This document shows positions 7,338 to 14,911 of a stretch of DNA of 17,671 nt, one piece after another; position 1 is the first letter of the stretch, and each line of letters opens with the position of its first letter. The translations under genes were made by a program, and so were the position numbers. Below the pieces are notes generated by a model. That model ran no database searches, was not told the origin of the DNA, and worked only from the letters and a program-made list of their open reading frames with translations. Source of the stretch: Atopobium sp. (GTDB lineage Bacteria > Actinomycetota > Coriobacteriia > Coriobacteriales > Atopobiaceae); NCBI GenBank assembly GCA_015259035.1, contig JABZHC010000020.1:1-17671 (forward strand), given 5' to 3'.

Positions 7338-7367
7338 TTGGGCGAGAAGATCGATCTTCTCGCCCAA
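7338..7367. repeat. perfect 30-base palindrome between hpt and the aminotransferase
   Basis: Every base of the two 15-base arms is complementary. The palindrome is built from two inverted copies of TTCTCGCC (7341-7348 and 7357-7364) around a GATC centre. It lies about 80 bases after the hpt stop. The flank on the plus side is T-rich for a few bases, so it could act as a weak terminator, but without a clear U-run on the minus strand. Confidence 0.8.
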
Positions 7368-7444
7368 CTTTAAAAGTTTTAACAAATTTGTATCTATTGC
7401 ACGGTCTTGCAGCAAATTTTTGAAGCAGACCGGCCCGCCTCAGC

Positions 7445-7993
7445 CTATTCGTACACGCAAGGCTTCAGAACGCCAACAAATGGCAGGTTGCGGTAGCGCT
7501 CTGCATAGTCCAGGCCGTAACCAACAACAAACTTGTCGGGTACGTGAGTGCCCACATAACGAGGGTCAACAGCTGGACGCTTGCCCTCAATATCCTTGAC
7601 CAGGAAGGCGGCAATCTCGATGGACGCGGGGTTACGAGACTTGAGCATGCGCACCAGGTAAGAAAGGGTCAGGCCGGAGTCCAGGACGTCCTCGACGATG
7701 ATGACGTGACGGCCCTCAATCTTGGTGTCAAGATCCTTTACGATGCGCACGACGCCGGAGCTCTTAACACCGTCGCCGTAGCTGGAAACAGCCATAAAAT
7801 CGATAGAGAGCGGGCACTCAATGGCGCGCATGATGTCGGCCATGAACACAACGGCTCCGCGAAGAACAGCAATGACCAGGGGGTTCTTGTCAGCGTAGTC
7901 ACGCGTGATCTCTGCACCCACCTTCTTGACGATGTCCTTGATGTCCTGCTCGTCAAGTAGAATCTCCTGAATATCAGGGTGAAGCTCCGCCAT
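7445..7993 (-). CDS. hpt: hypoxanthine phosphoribosyltransferase
   Basis: This purine-salvage enzyme joins hypoxanthine or guanine to PRPP. The 182-residue length is normal. The PRPP-binding loop reads VIIVEDVLDSGLTL (about residues 97-110, with the paired acidic residues E and D). The N-terminal VLRGAVVFMADI, the flexible-loop SSYGDG (70-75), and the C-terminal KFVVGYGLDYAERYRNLP, which contacts the base, are typical of bacterial Hpt. The ATG overlaps the tilS stop by one base (TAATG) and is preceded by GAGGAG, so translation is probably coupled to tilS. The tilS-hpt order is common in Gram-positive bacteria, where ftsH often follows; here an aminotransferase follows instead. Confidence 0.95.
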   Translation of the reverse strand: MAELHPDIQEILLDEQDIKDIVKKVGAEITRDYADKNPLVIAVLRGAVVFMADIMRAIECPLSIDFMAVSSYGDGVKSSGVVRIVKDLDTKIEGRHVIIVEDVLDSGLTLSYLVRMLKSRNPASIEIAAFLVKDIEGKRPAVDPRYVGTHVPDKFVVGYGLDYAERYRNLPFVGVLKPCVYE

Positions 7994-9666
7994 TACTGGC
8001 TCCTCTCAAATGGCTTGTGACCAGAATAGATGTTCAATTCTAGCAGCTGTTTTGTATCTTGCGTACATTTTACTCGTTCATCGGGACGAATTCCCGCAAC
8101 CCACACTACATGTCCACGAATATTTGTGCGCACAATAGGCATCATACTCCTGGATTCAACGGGTACGCCCGCCTCGCCTAGCAGGTCAGAGATCTTTTTT
8201 GACTGCCCGTGCATGCCCAGAGGCTGCATGGTGTCCCCCGCCTCGGGTCCCGAGACCCACAGACTGCCACCGTGAACTGGGTCTACCCCACAGGCCTGTG
8301 CGTCGAGAAGAACCGACTCACCCAACCATTCCTGGCTATGCGCGGTTGCGTAGGACACGACGTCAAAGCCGTGCTCCACGGGGAGAATGCGCGCCGAAAG
8401 CACTCGGCCGTCTGCCAGCTCCAGCGTTCCCGGGACCGCAAGGTGCTCGCCAAACGTTGCCGCAGCAGGCGTCGTACCTGCGGGTTCGTTGCCGCCCGCG
8501 GGCCCCGCCGTGCCCGCAGCGCCCGCGGCGCCCGCGCCCGCAGCGCCCACGGTCCTCGCGGCGCCCGTGAACGAGAACGTCACGGTGCCCAAGCGAACGC
8601 GCGCCTCAAGGTTCTGCGGCAGGTTAGCCACGCCAACTCCCGCAGCGACCGCTTCAAGCACGGCATCCACGTGCCTGAACTCAAGCCAAGCCTCGGGGAT
8701 TAGCTGCCTGGCCACAATCCTCACCACGCGACGAGCAATCACCACGTCGGTAGAACTCAGCTTCAGCGCGTCAAGAACCAGCAAAGACTCGCTCTTCCGC
8801 AGCGTAATCTGCCTCAGTTTGCGAGCGGCCTTTCCCTCAAGATAATCGTCTTCGTCGGCCATCAGATCCGCAATTTTACACACCGTCTGCACCAACATCG
8901 GGTTTCTCGCCTTAAGGAGCGGAAGCACGTTGTGGCGCATATACGCACGTAGATAGTGGGTATCGGTGTTTGTGGCGTCCTCGTGCCAGCCCAGGTCGCG
9001 AGTCTTCAGCCAGTCTTTGAGCTGGTCATGTGTGTAGTTGAGCAGCGGACGATAAATCAGCCCGCGATGCCTAGGAATCGACGCCAGGCCGCTCATGCCG
9101 GACCCACGCATCACGTTCATCATGAACGTCTCCGCGCGGTCATCAGCCGTGTGCGCCGTCAAAATCTTTGCCTTCTGGCGAGAAACCCCCTGCTCAGTGC
9201 AAAGTTTTTGAGCGAGTTCTCGCGCGGCGTCATACCGCACCCGACGACCAACGTCTTCCACGTTGCCGTCACGCTCCTGCGCGAGCCTTGCCACGTCCAC
9301 ACGCAGCACGGTGCAAGAGATGCCCAGCGAGTCGCAAGTCTCTTGGACAAAGCGCTGGTCAGCGTCTGCATCTTCGCCGCGAAGCAGGTGGTTTACGTGC
9401 AGTACATGCAGGCGCTCTTTTGCGATGCGCGCAAGTCCTGCGCCGTCGCCAAGATCAAGCGGCTCCGCTACCGCCATGTGGAGCAGCGCCATCGAGTCGG
9501 CTCCGCCCGAGACCATAAGAATTACAGGTGCGGCAGCCTGACCACGTCGCTGGGTATCTGCCTGGCCACGTCGCGAGCCCTCTGCCTGGCCTCGACGCTG
9601 ATCATCTACCTGGCCTTTTGCAGTGAGAGCGTTCTTTTTATTGAAGTATGCGTGTACGGATGGCAC
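7993..9666 (-). CDS. tilS: tRNA(Ile)-lysidine synthase
   Basis: This enzyme modifies C34 of the CAU-anticodon tRNA-Ile to lysidine using ATP and lysine, so that AUA is read as Ile. The PP-loop SGGADS is at residues 53-58, followed by HVNHLLRGEDAD and TAHTADDRAET, both diagnostic. The C-terminal TilS domain is recognisable (LWVSGPEAGD through GIRPDERVKC). At 557 residues it is longer than the usual 420-480. Two insertions explain this: an N-terminal array of an 8-residue repeat (RRGQAxxx, about 18-45), and an Ala/Gly/Thr/Pro-rich linker of about 40 residues (roughly 355-400) between the catalytic and C-terminal parts. The start is GTG at 9664-9666 with no strong ribosome binding site, so it is uncertain. 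It overlaps hpt by one base. Confidence 0.92.
   Translation of the reverse strand: MPSVHAYFNKKNALTAKGQVDDQRRGQAEGSRRGQADTQRRGQAAAPVILMVSGGADSMALLHMAVAEPLDLGDGAGLARIAKERLHVLHVNHLLRGEDADADQRFVQETCDSLGISCTVLRVDVARLAQERDGNVEDVGRRVRYDAARELAQKLCTEQGVSRQKAKILTAHTADDRAETFMMNVMRGSGMSGLASIPRHRGLIYRPLLNYTHDQLKDWLKTRDLGWHEDATNTDTHYLRAYMRHNVLPLLKARNPMLVQTVCKIADLMADEDDYLEGKAARKLRQITLRKSESLLVLDALKLSSTDVVIARRVVRIVARQLIPEAWLEFRHVDAVLEAVAAGVGVANLPQNLEARVRLGTVTFSFTGAARTVGAAGAGAAGAAGTAGPAGGNEPAGTTPAAATFGEHLAVPGTLELADGRVLSARILPVEHGFDVVSYATAHSQEWLGESVLLDAQACGVDPVHGGSLWVSGPEAGDTMQPLGMHGQSKKISDLLGEAGVPVESRSMMPIVRTNIRGHVVWVAGIRPDERVKCTQDTKQLLELNIYSGHKPFERSQ
9536..9618. repeat. 24-base tandem repeat in the 5' end of tilS
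   Basis: Three units of 24 bases (9536-9559, 9560-9583, 9584-9607) plus a partial fourth share a core near GCCTGGCCACGTCG. Because 24 is a multiple of three, copy-number change would add or remove eight residues without shifting frame. The encoded segment sits before the PP-loop and is probably disordered. Confidence 0.8.
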
Positions 9667-9735
9667 TTAGCACCAATTTCTGTCCGGTGTGTTTGTTACA
9701 GTTATACCCGAAAGTTACTCAGTAGAAAGAAATTC

Positions 9736-10578
9736 ATGAATCCCACGTTTCGCCTACATATTCTTGCCAGCGGATCAAAGGGCAACTGCAGTCTGCTAGA
9801 AACGCCCGATGGTCTCATTATGATTGATTGCGGAATCTCTAGAAAAGAAATTCTGCGTCGGTCTAAAGAGTTGAACGTTAACCTGTCTGAGCTCGTAGCC
9901 ATCTTTATTACGCACGAGCACACCGATCATGTCTCAGGTCTTTCGGTTGTCAGTAAAACTTTTGATGTTCCTGTGTTTGCTACAACAGGAACTGCCGCCG
10001 CGCTCTCAAGAAGAAGCTCCTGTTCAAACGTCACCTTTACCCTTGTTGACCAGGCGGGTTCTGTTCATATTGATGCCGCGCCAGACATTGAGGTAAGCAC
10101 GTTCCCCACCTCGCACGATGTCTGCGAGCCCATGGGCATGCGCTTTGATTATCTTGCTGGCCCTGATAGGCGCATCGTGGACTCTGTGGGCTACTGCACC
10201 GACACAGGTATTCTCACGCCAGCGGCTCTCGATTGCCTCTCTGACGTGCGTATTCTTGCTATCGAGTCCAACCATAACGAGCACATGCTGCTCACAGGCC
10301 CCTATCCGTACGTGCTCAAACAGCGAGTCTACGGAGACTCCGGTCACCTGTCAAACGAGTACACCGCACAGGCGCTGTCGCAGCTTGTGGGCCCAAATAC
10401 TCGCTGTGTGGTTGGCATGCACCTTTCTCACGAGAATAACCGTCCAAGCGTCGCTGTGAGAACGCTTGCTGAGGCGGTTGGCGCCCAGCCTCTCAACGAT
10501 GCGTTTACCGAGGCGCAGACTCCCGACGGCTCCCTTGCCGTCTGCGTTGCCAGTCAAGATTGGCCGATGTCGCTGTAA
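9736..10578 (+). CDS. walJ: metallo-beta-lactamase-fold hydrolase, YycJ/WalJ family
   Basis: This is a 280-residue MBL-fold protein. The N-terminus (HILASGSKGNCSLLE, then IMIDCGIS) and the metal motif THEHTDH (H60, H62, D64, H65) match the YycJ/WalJ family of predicted DNA-processing or phosphodiester hydrolases. Later strands carry ESNHNEHML and HLSHENN, consistent with further metal ligands. The start is ATG at 9736, where homology begins. A much longer in-frame extension back to 8956 lies antisense to tilS and is a shadow. The upstream site is weak (GAAAG). In Firmicutes walJ is linked to the walRK two-component system, but no such genes are here. It diverges from tilS over about 70 bases. 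Confidence 0.88.
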   Translation: MNPTFRLHILASGSKGNCSLLETPDGLIMIDCGISRKEILRRSKELNVNLSELVAIFITHEHTDHVSGLSVVSKTFDVPVFATTGTAAALSRRSSCSNVTFTLVDQAGSVHIDAAPDIEVSTFPTSHDVCEPMGMRFDYLAGPDRRIVDSVGYCTDTGILTPAALDCLSDVRILAIESNHNEHMLLTGPYPYVLKQRVYGDSGHLSNEYTAQALSQLVGPNTRCVVGMHLSHENNRPSVAVRTLAEAVGAQPLNDAFTEAQTPDGSLAVCVASQDWPMSL

Positions 10579-10733
10579 ACTGAGCGTTTGCGCGCTGCCT
10601 TCCCACGCAGATTACCCCGCGCAGCCACTCTACGCAGCCGTCTAAATATCCAAGCAAAACTGTGCAGGATTGCGCGCGCTGCGGTATCATGTTTTATATC
10701 AATGTTTTGCGAGACTACGACAAAAGGATCATC

Positions 10734-11297
10734 GTGGACACCTCGAACAACCTTGAAAATAACGTTTCACCTGCGGATCAGAACCCTCGCTCTGACGCCC
10801 AGCAGGACTTTGAATACGCTGAATCTTTTGAGCAGGAAGCTCAACCAGCCGATGGGGCCGAGCTTCACGCAACTGGCGCGCAGCACTTCTCGACATCTGA
10901 AGCTTCCGAGTACGAAGGCGAAGGCGTTGCAAAGCAGCCATACGTTCGCCAGCATCGCCATCACAAAACAGTGGAGCCTATCAGCGACTTTACAATGCCG
11001 GGCGAGAAGCTCGAACTTCCCGAGAACCAGGCTGCTGGCTTCGAGTCCAGCAAGGGTTCTTACGCGAAGAAAGGTTGGCGCAAGCCAAAGAACGAGATTG
11101 CTCACCTTCGTAAGGACGTTCACTACGGCCAATTCCTGCAGGTACCCAAGGGTCAGCGCGACATCTTTGTCCGAAAAGAGCGCCGCTCAAATGCAGGTTC
11201 GCTAATTGCCGCCATCATTGTTTTGGCCATCATTGCGGCAGTTTTCTATTTCCTCTGGACCTGGATGTCCGCCAACTGGGGCGTTGCCGTCCGCTAA
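10734..11297 (+). CDS. hypothetical single-pass membrane protein with long acidic N-terminus
   Basis: I do not recognise a family. With GTG at 10734 (AAAAGGA five bases upstream) the product is 187 residues. Residues 1-75 are rich in Glu, Asp, Gln, Ser and Ala and look disordered. A histidine/arginine-rich patch follows (QHRHHK, about 73-78), then a basic segment (about 111-151). One strongly hydrophobic helix at about 155-177 is followed by a ten-residue tail. The layout suggests a C-tail-anchored membrane protein with its bulk in the cytoplasm. An in-frame upstream ATG at 10662 would add a Cys-containing leader without a better binding site. It is followed by a palindrome-rich gap before the terminator shared with the clpB side. 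Confidence 0.7.
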   Translation: MDTSNNLENNVSPADQNPRSDAQQDFEYAESFEQEAQPADGAELHATGAQHFSTSEASEYEGEGVAKQPYVRQHRHHKTVEPISDFTMPGEKLELPENQAAGFESSKGSYAKKGWRKPKNEIAHLRKDVHYGQFLQVPKGQRDIFVRKERRSNAGSLIAAIIVLAIIAAVFYFLWTWMSANWGVAVR

Positions 11298-11448
11298 AAG
11301 CGCTGTTCACCAGCGGTAGCTACAAAGTCACGAAGCCGCCCGGTGTGCGCCCACAGCAATGCCAGCTGTTACGCGCCTGATTTCTGCAAAGAATCTGTAA
11401 CGTTTGCCTGAAAACATAAAAGAATCGGTGGATTCTGCCTGATTTCAT

Positions 11449-11481
11449 CAAAGAATCTGTGTCCCAAACACAGATTCTTTG
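11449..11481. repeat. hairpin with perfect 14-bp stem
   Basis: Arms 11449-11462 and 11468-11481 pair perfectly around a CCCAA loop. The flanks (GCCTGA on the left, TTTTCAGGC on the right) can extend the pairing. It lies about 150 bases after the membrane-protein gene and could contribute to termination, since CACTTTT follows. Confidence 0.75.
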
Positions 11482-11619
11482 CACTTTTCAGGCAGACTTT
11501 GAAGCGTGCCCGAGATTGTCCTTCCATGGACGATCACATGGAGCCTGATTTTCTCGCCATGTCTGAATGATTTGCCGGAAAAGCGCACCAAGTCTGAGCT
11601 ATTTGCCGGTTTTTCTCGC

Positions 11620-11647
11620 CATGTCTGAGTAAATTTACTCAGACATG
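11620..11647. repeat. perfect 28-base palindrome
   Basis: The two 14-base halves (CATGTCTGAGTAAA and its exact complement) meet without a spacer. A partial copy of the left half (CATGTCTGA) lies 62 bases upstream at 11558-11566, also next to a TTCTCGCC word. Confidence 0.85.
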
Positions 11648-11696
11648 ATGGGCTTTTCAGGCTCGCAATCATGGACTAGCCACCTGACTACACGCA

Positions 11697-11731
11697 AAAA
11701 GCCGCTGATACGTCATGTACCAGCGGCTTTT
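11697..11731. terminator. bidirectional Rho-independent terminator
   Basis: A perfect 11-bp stem (AAAAGCCGCTG / CAGCGGCTTTT) with a 13-base loop has A-run and T-run ends on both strands. It lies between the convergent membrane-protein gene and the clpB operon and would serve both. Confidence 0.85.
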
Positions 11732-11799
11732 GTTTGTAGCGTTCAGCGTGCGGCGAGAAACCCTGCGCACTCGCGGCGCTTGGCGAGAAACCCCGTGGT

Positions 11800-12105
11800 C
11801 TAGCTCCAGGGATCGCGCTCAAAGAGAGGCTCGCTCACGGGACGACGATCGGAATACGGGTCGTAACCGTCATCGTCTTCGTTTTCCGCGCGAGCAAACT
11901 CCGGGTCAACAACCTGCGCTTTCTTGGAATCGACGTCCTTGCGTGCCACGTCCTTGTGCGCCGCTGGCTGCGCGGTGACCTGTGGTTTTGCCGTCGCAGC
12001 AGCCGCAACCTGCGGCGTAGCCGTTGCAGCAGCGGCGACCTGCGTCGCGACCTGCGCTGCAACTCGCGCCTCGGGCTTCTCGGCCCCGTTTACCTCGTCG
12101 CACAT
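11800..12105 (-). CDS. small low-complexity Ala/Val/Gln-rich protein downstream of clpB
   Basis: I do not recognise a family. The 101-residue product has an Ala-rich middle with a ten-residue tandem repeat (AAAATATPQV then AAAATAKPQV, 24-43), a Lys/Asp segment, and an acidic tail with DDDGYDPYSD ending in FERDPWS. It is likely disordered and soluble. ATG at 12105 is preferred because GTGAGG lies six bases upstream. A GTG at 12117, directly after the clpB stop, is the alternative and would add four residues. It is clearly co-transcribed with clpB and followed by the bidirectional terminator. A role as a ClpB partner is only a suggestion from position. Confidence 0.6.
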   Translation of the reverse strand: MCDEVNGAEKPEARVAAQVATQVAAAATATPQVAAAATAKPQVTAQPAAHKDVARKDVDSKKAQVVDPEFARAENEDDDGYDPYSDRRPVSEPLFERDPWS

Positions 12106-12117
12106 GCGCAGCCTCAC

Positions 12118-14700
12118 TTACTTCTTGCGAGCAACCAAGTTGCCGTTCTCGTCAGTATCAACCAGAACAGTATCGCCCTCATGCAGCTCACCTGCAATAA
12201 TCAAGTTTGCTACCTGGTCTACAACGCGACGCTGAATGAGCCGCTTCAGAGGACGAGCGCCGTAAACAGGATCCAGGCCGTCAAGAGCCAGCGACTGCTT
12301 TGCAGCCTCGGAAAGCTCCAGCGTCATGCGCTCGTTAGCAAGCCTACTGCGAACATCCTTGAGCTGAATGTCCACAATGCGCTCAATGTCCTCAAGACCC
12401 AGAGGCTGGAAGATTACCACGTCATCGATACGGTTCAAGAACTCAGGACGGAAGGAACTACGCAGCGCCTCCATGACCTGCTTTCTGGACTCCTCGTTGA
12501 AACCCTCTGCGCCGGCGCCAGCAATGAACTGCGAACCAACGTTACTGGTCATGATAATGATGGTGTTCTTGAAGCTCACTACCCTACCTTGACCGTCGGT
12601 CAGGCGGCCGTCGTCCAGAACCTGCAGCAAGATGTTGAAGACGTCAGGATGAGCCTTCTCCATCTCGTCCAGCAAGATAACGGAGTATGGATGCCTACGA
12701 ACTGCCTCGGTAAGCTGGCCACCCTCGTCATAGCCTACGTATCCTGGAGGTGCGCCAATAAGACGCTGGACCGAGAACTTCTCCATGTACTCAGACATAT
12801 CAATGCGGACCAGCGAGCGCTCGTCGTCAAACAGCAGCTCTGCCAGCGCCTTTGCCAGCTCAGTCTTACCTACGCCGGTTGGGCCCAGGAAGAAGAAGCT
12901 GCCCAGAGGCTTGTTTGGATCTGCCAGACCTGCGCGAGAACGGCGGACTGCTGCAGCAACTGCGGAAACAGCGTCGTCCTGACCAATAACGCGCAGGTGA
13001 AGCTGGTCCTCAAGGTTCTTGAGCTTGTCCATCTCGCCCTGCATCATCTTGGAAACAGGAACGCCAGTCCACGAAGAAACTACCTCGGCAATCTCGTCCG
13101 TGGTGACCTCTTCCTTGAGGATTCCGCCGTCTTCCTGCTTGGCGAGAAGGGCTTTTTCTGCCTCATCGTATTTGCGCTCAAGCTCTGGAATGGTGCTGTA
13201 ACGAAGCTCGGATGCCTGCGCCAAATCACCCTCACGGGTCACGCGCTCCATCTGCGTCTTTGCGTCCTCAATCTGGGACTTCAAGTCCTGTACCAGGTCA
13301 ATTGCCCCGCGCTCATTCTGCCAGTTGGCCTTCATACCATCAAGCTTCTCCTGCGTCGTAGCAATTTCTGCACGAAGATTCTCCAGGCGCTCCTTAGAAG
13401 CAGCGTCCTCCTCCTTCATCAGAGCCTGCTCCTCAATCTGCATCTGAGTGAGCTGACGATCAACCGCATCAATTTCTGCTGGCATAGAATCCAGCTCCAT
13501 GCGAAGCCTTGATGCCGCCTCATCTACCAGGTCAATTGCCTTATCTGGCAAGAATCGGTCAGAAATGTAGCGGTTAGAGAGGTCTGCTGCTGCAACCAGG
13601 GCTGAGTCCGTAATACGGACGCGGTGGTGCTGCTCGTACTTCTCCTTAAGGCCACGCAGGATAGAAATGGTGTCTTCAACAGAAGGCTCGGAGACAAGCA
13701 CGGTCTGGAAACGACGTGCAAGAGCAGCGTCCTTCTCGATGTATTTGCGGTACTCATCCAGCGTAGTAGCACCAATTGCACGGAGTTCGCCACGGGCAAG
13801 CGCTGGCTTCAAGATGTTACCAGCGTCCATGGATCCCTCGGAAGCGCCAGCGCCTACGATGGTGTGAAGCTCGTCGATGAAGAGGATAATCTGGCCGTTA
13901 GACTTGGCCACCTCTTTTACCACGCTCTTCAAGCGGTCTTCGAACTCACCACGGTACTTTGCACCTGCTACCAGGGCAGACATATCAAGCTCAACAAGCT
14001 CTTTATCGCGCAGGGTGCTTGGAACGTCGCCAGAAACAATGCGCTCTGCCAGGCCTTCTACGATTGCGGTCTTACCAACACCAGGCTCGCCGATAAGAAC
14101 AGGATTGTTCTTGGTGCGGCGGCTCAGGACCTGAATGGTGCGACGAATCTCTTCAACGCGGCCAATAACTGGATCAAGCTTTCCTTGGCGAGCAAGGTCG
14201 GTCACGTTGCGGCCGTACTGCTCCAAGGCCTCAAACTGCGGCTTTGCATCCTGAGAAGTTACGCGCTCATCACCGCGCAGCTCGTTGTAGACTTCTTCCA
14301 CGCGCTTAGCGGTAACGCCGGCGTCGCGAAGAATCCTACCTGCATCAGTGTTGTCGTTTGCCAGCGCAGTGAGCAGGTGCTCGGAGGTAACGTAGGAATC
14401 TCCCAGCTTAGTGGCAAGCTTCTCGGCCTCGTTGATAACCTTGAGAAGGTCGTTGCCAATGCCAATCTGTGCTCCGCTTACTTTTGGAGCCTTTGAGATT
14501 GCCTGGTCTACCTGTGTTGCAATGGTGTCAGGATCTGCGCCGATCTTCTCCAAGATAGAACGCAGGTTGCGCTCATTGCTGTCCAGCAGCGCCTTAAGCA
14601 GGTGTGTTGGTGCAACCTCGGAAGCCTCTACATCGCCAGCAATACCAAGAGCTGCCTGCAGTGCTTCCTGGGCGGTTACGGCCCATTTATCTAGTCTCAT
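12118..14700 (-). CDS. clpB: ATP-dependent disaggregase ClpB
   Basis: This hexameric AAA+ chaperone pulls proteins out of aggregates together with DnaK. The 860-residue product has the full architecture: an N-domain (1 to about 145), NBD1 with Walker A GEPGVGKT (204-211) and Walker B ILFIDE (272-277), the coiled-coil middle domain that separates ClpB from ClpA/ClpC (about 400-525), NBD2 with Walker A GPTGVGKT (606-613) and Walker B VILLDE (674-679), and a C-terminal domain. It lacks a ClpP-binding loop, as expected for ClpB. ATG at 14700 follows an excellent site (TAGGAGGGTGA). A long inverted repeat lies 28-77 bases upstream. No CIRCE or HAIR operator is seen. The small gene at 11800-12105 follows directly. 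Confidence 0.97.
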   Translation of the reverse strand: MRLDKWAVTAQEALQAALGIAGDVEASEVAPTHLLKALLDSNERNLRSILEKIGADPDTIATQVDQAISKAPKVSGAQIGIGNDLLKVINEAEKLATKLGDSYVTSEHLLTALANDNTDAGRILRDAGVTAKRVEEVYNELRGDERVTSQDAKPQFEALEQYGRNVTDLARQGKLDPVIGRVEEIRRTIQVLSRRTKNNPVLIGEPGVGKTAIVEGLAERIVSGDVPSTLRDKELVELDMSALVAGAKYRGEFEDRLKSVVKEVAKSNGQIILFIDELHTIVGAGASEGSMDAGNILKPALARGELRAIGATTLDEYRKYIEKDAALARRFQTVLVSEPSVEDTISILRGLKEKYEQHHRVRITDSALVAAADLSNRYISDRFLPDKAIDLVDEAASRLRMELDSMPAEIDAVDRQLTQMQIEEQALMKEEDAASKERLENLRAEIATTQEKLDGMKANWQNERGAIDLVQDLKSQIEDAKTQMERVTREGDLAQASELRYSTIPELERKYDEAEKALLAKQEDGGILKEEVTTDEIAEVVSSWTGVPVSKMMQGEMDKLKNLEDQLHLRVIGQDDAVSAVAAAVRRSRAGLADPNKPLGSFFFLGPTGVGKTELAKALAELLFDDERSLVRIDMSEYMEKFSVQRLIGAPPGYVGYDEGGQLTEAVRRHPYSVILLDEMEKAHPDVFNILLQVLDDGRLTDGQGRVVSFKNTIIIMTSNVGSQFIAGAGAEGFNEESRKQVMEALRSSFRPEFLNRIDDVVIFQPLGLEDIERIVDIQLKDVRSRLANERMTLELSEAAKQSLALDGLDPVYGARPLKRLIQRRVVDQVANLIIAGELHEGDTVLVDTDENGNLVARKK

Positions 14701-14727
14701 AAAATCACCCTCCTACCCCAAACAAAA

Positions 14728-14777
14728 TCGTGCCGGGGACTGAATCTTCATCGGATTCTATATACCCCCAAGCACGA
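14728..14777 (-). promoter_or_regulatory. inverted repeat in the clpB upstream region (operator or leader hairpin)
   Basis: On the minus strand the region reads TCGTGC, GGGG, TATATA, GAATC, then GATTC, CCCC and GCACGA. That gives three nested complementary blocks, followed by TTTTGTTT and then the clpB ribosome binding site. If transcription starts further upstream, this is a leader hairpin with a terminator-like U-run. If TATATA (14759-14764) is the -10 box, the outer arms are an operator around it. The sequence does not decide between these. Confidence 0.5.
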
Positions 14778-14830
14778 CTTTTAATACATATCTAAGTGTG
14801 TTTGTAGTAGATTTTCTTATTGCACTATGC

Positions 14831-14891
14831 TGAGCTTTTCCGCAGTCCAACACTGAGCTTTTTCGCAGCCAAGCGTTAAGCTTTTGCAGCC
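14831..14891. repeat. three 23-base-period direct repeats between the toxin gene and clpB
   Basis: Units begin at 14831, 14854 and 14877. Each reads close to TGAGCTTTTTCGCAGCC, the third being more diverged and shorter. They lie just after the PIN-domain gene stop. Confidence 0.7.
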
Positions 14892-14911
14892 CTACCCGCG
14901 CCTTACTGCCT

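Larger units (their letters stand above)
11298..11799. other. 500-base gene-free palindrome cluster between convergent genes
   Basis: No gene is supported here. The stretch holds a 14-bp-stem hairpin (11449-11481) with further partial copies of its AAAGAATCTGT arm near 11389. It also holds a perfect 28-base palindrome (11620-11647), a direct repeat of 17 bases beginning TTTCTCGCC (11550-11566 and 11612-11628), a bidirectional terminator (11697-11731) and four copies of the TTCTCGCC word. Confidence 0.75.

Noticed and set aside
8956..9735. Long in-frame upstream extension of the walJ-type gene
   Set aside because: It runs antisense to tilS. Family homology begins at the ATG at 9736.
11956..13512. 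518-codon open frame on the plus strand
   Set aside because: It is antisense to clpB and has no domain or ribosome binding site. It is a typical shadow of a GC-biased gene.
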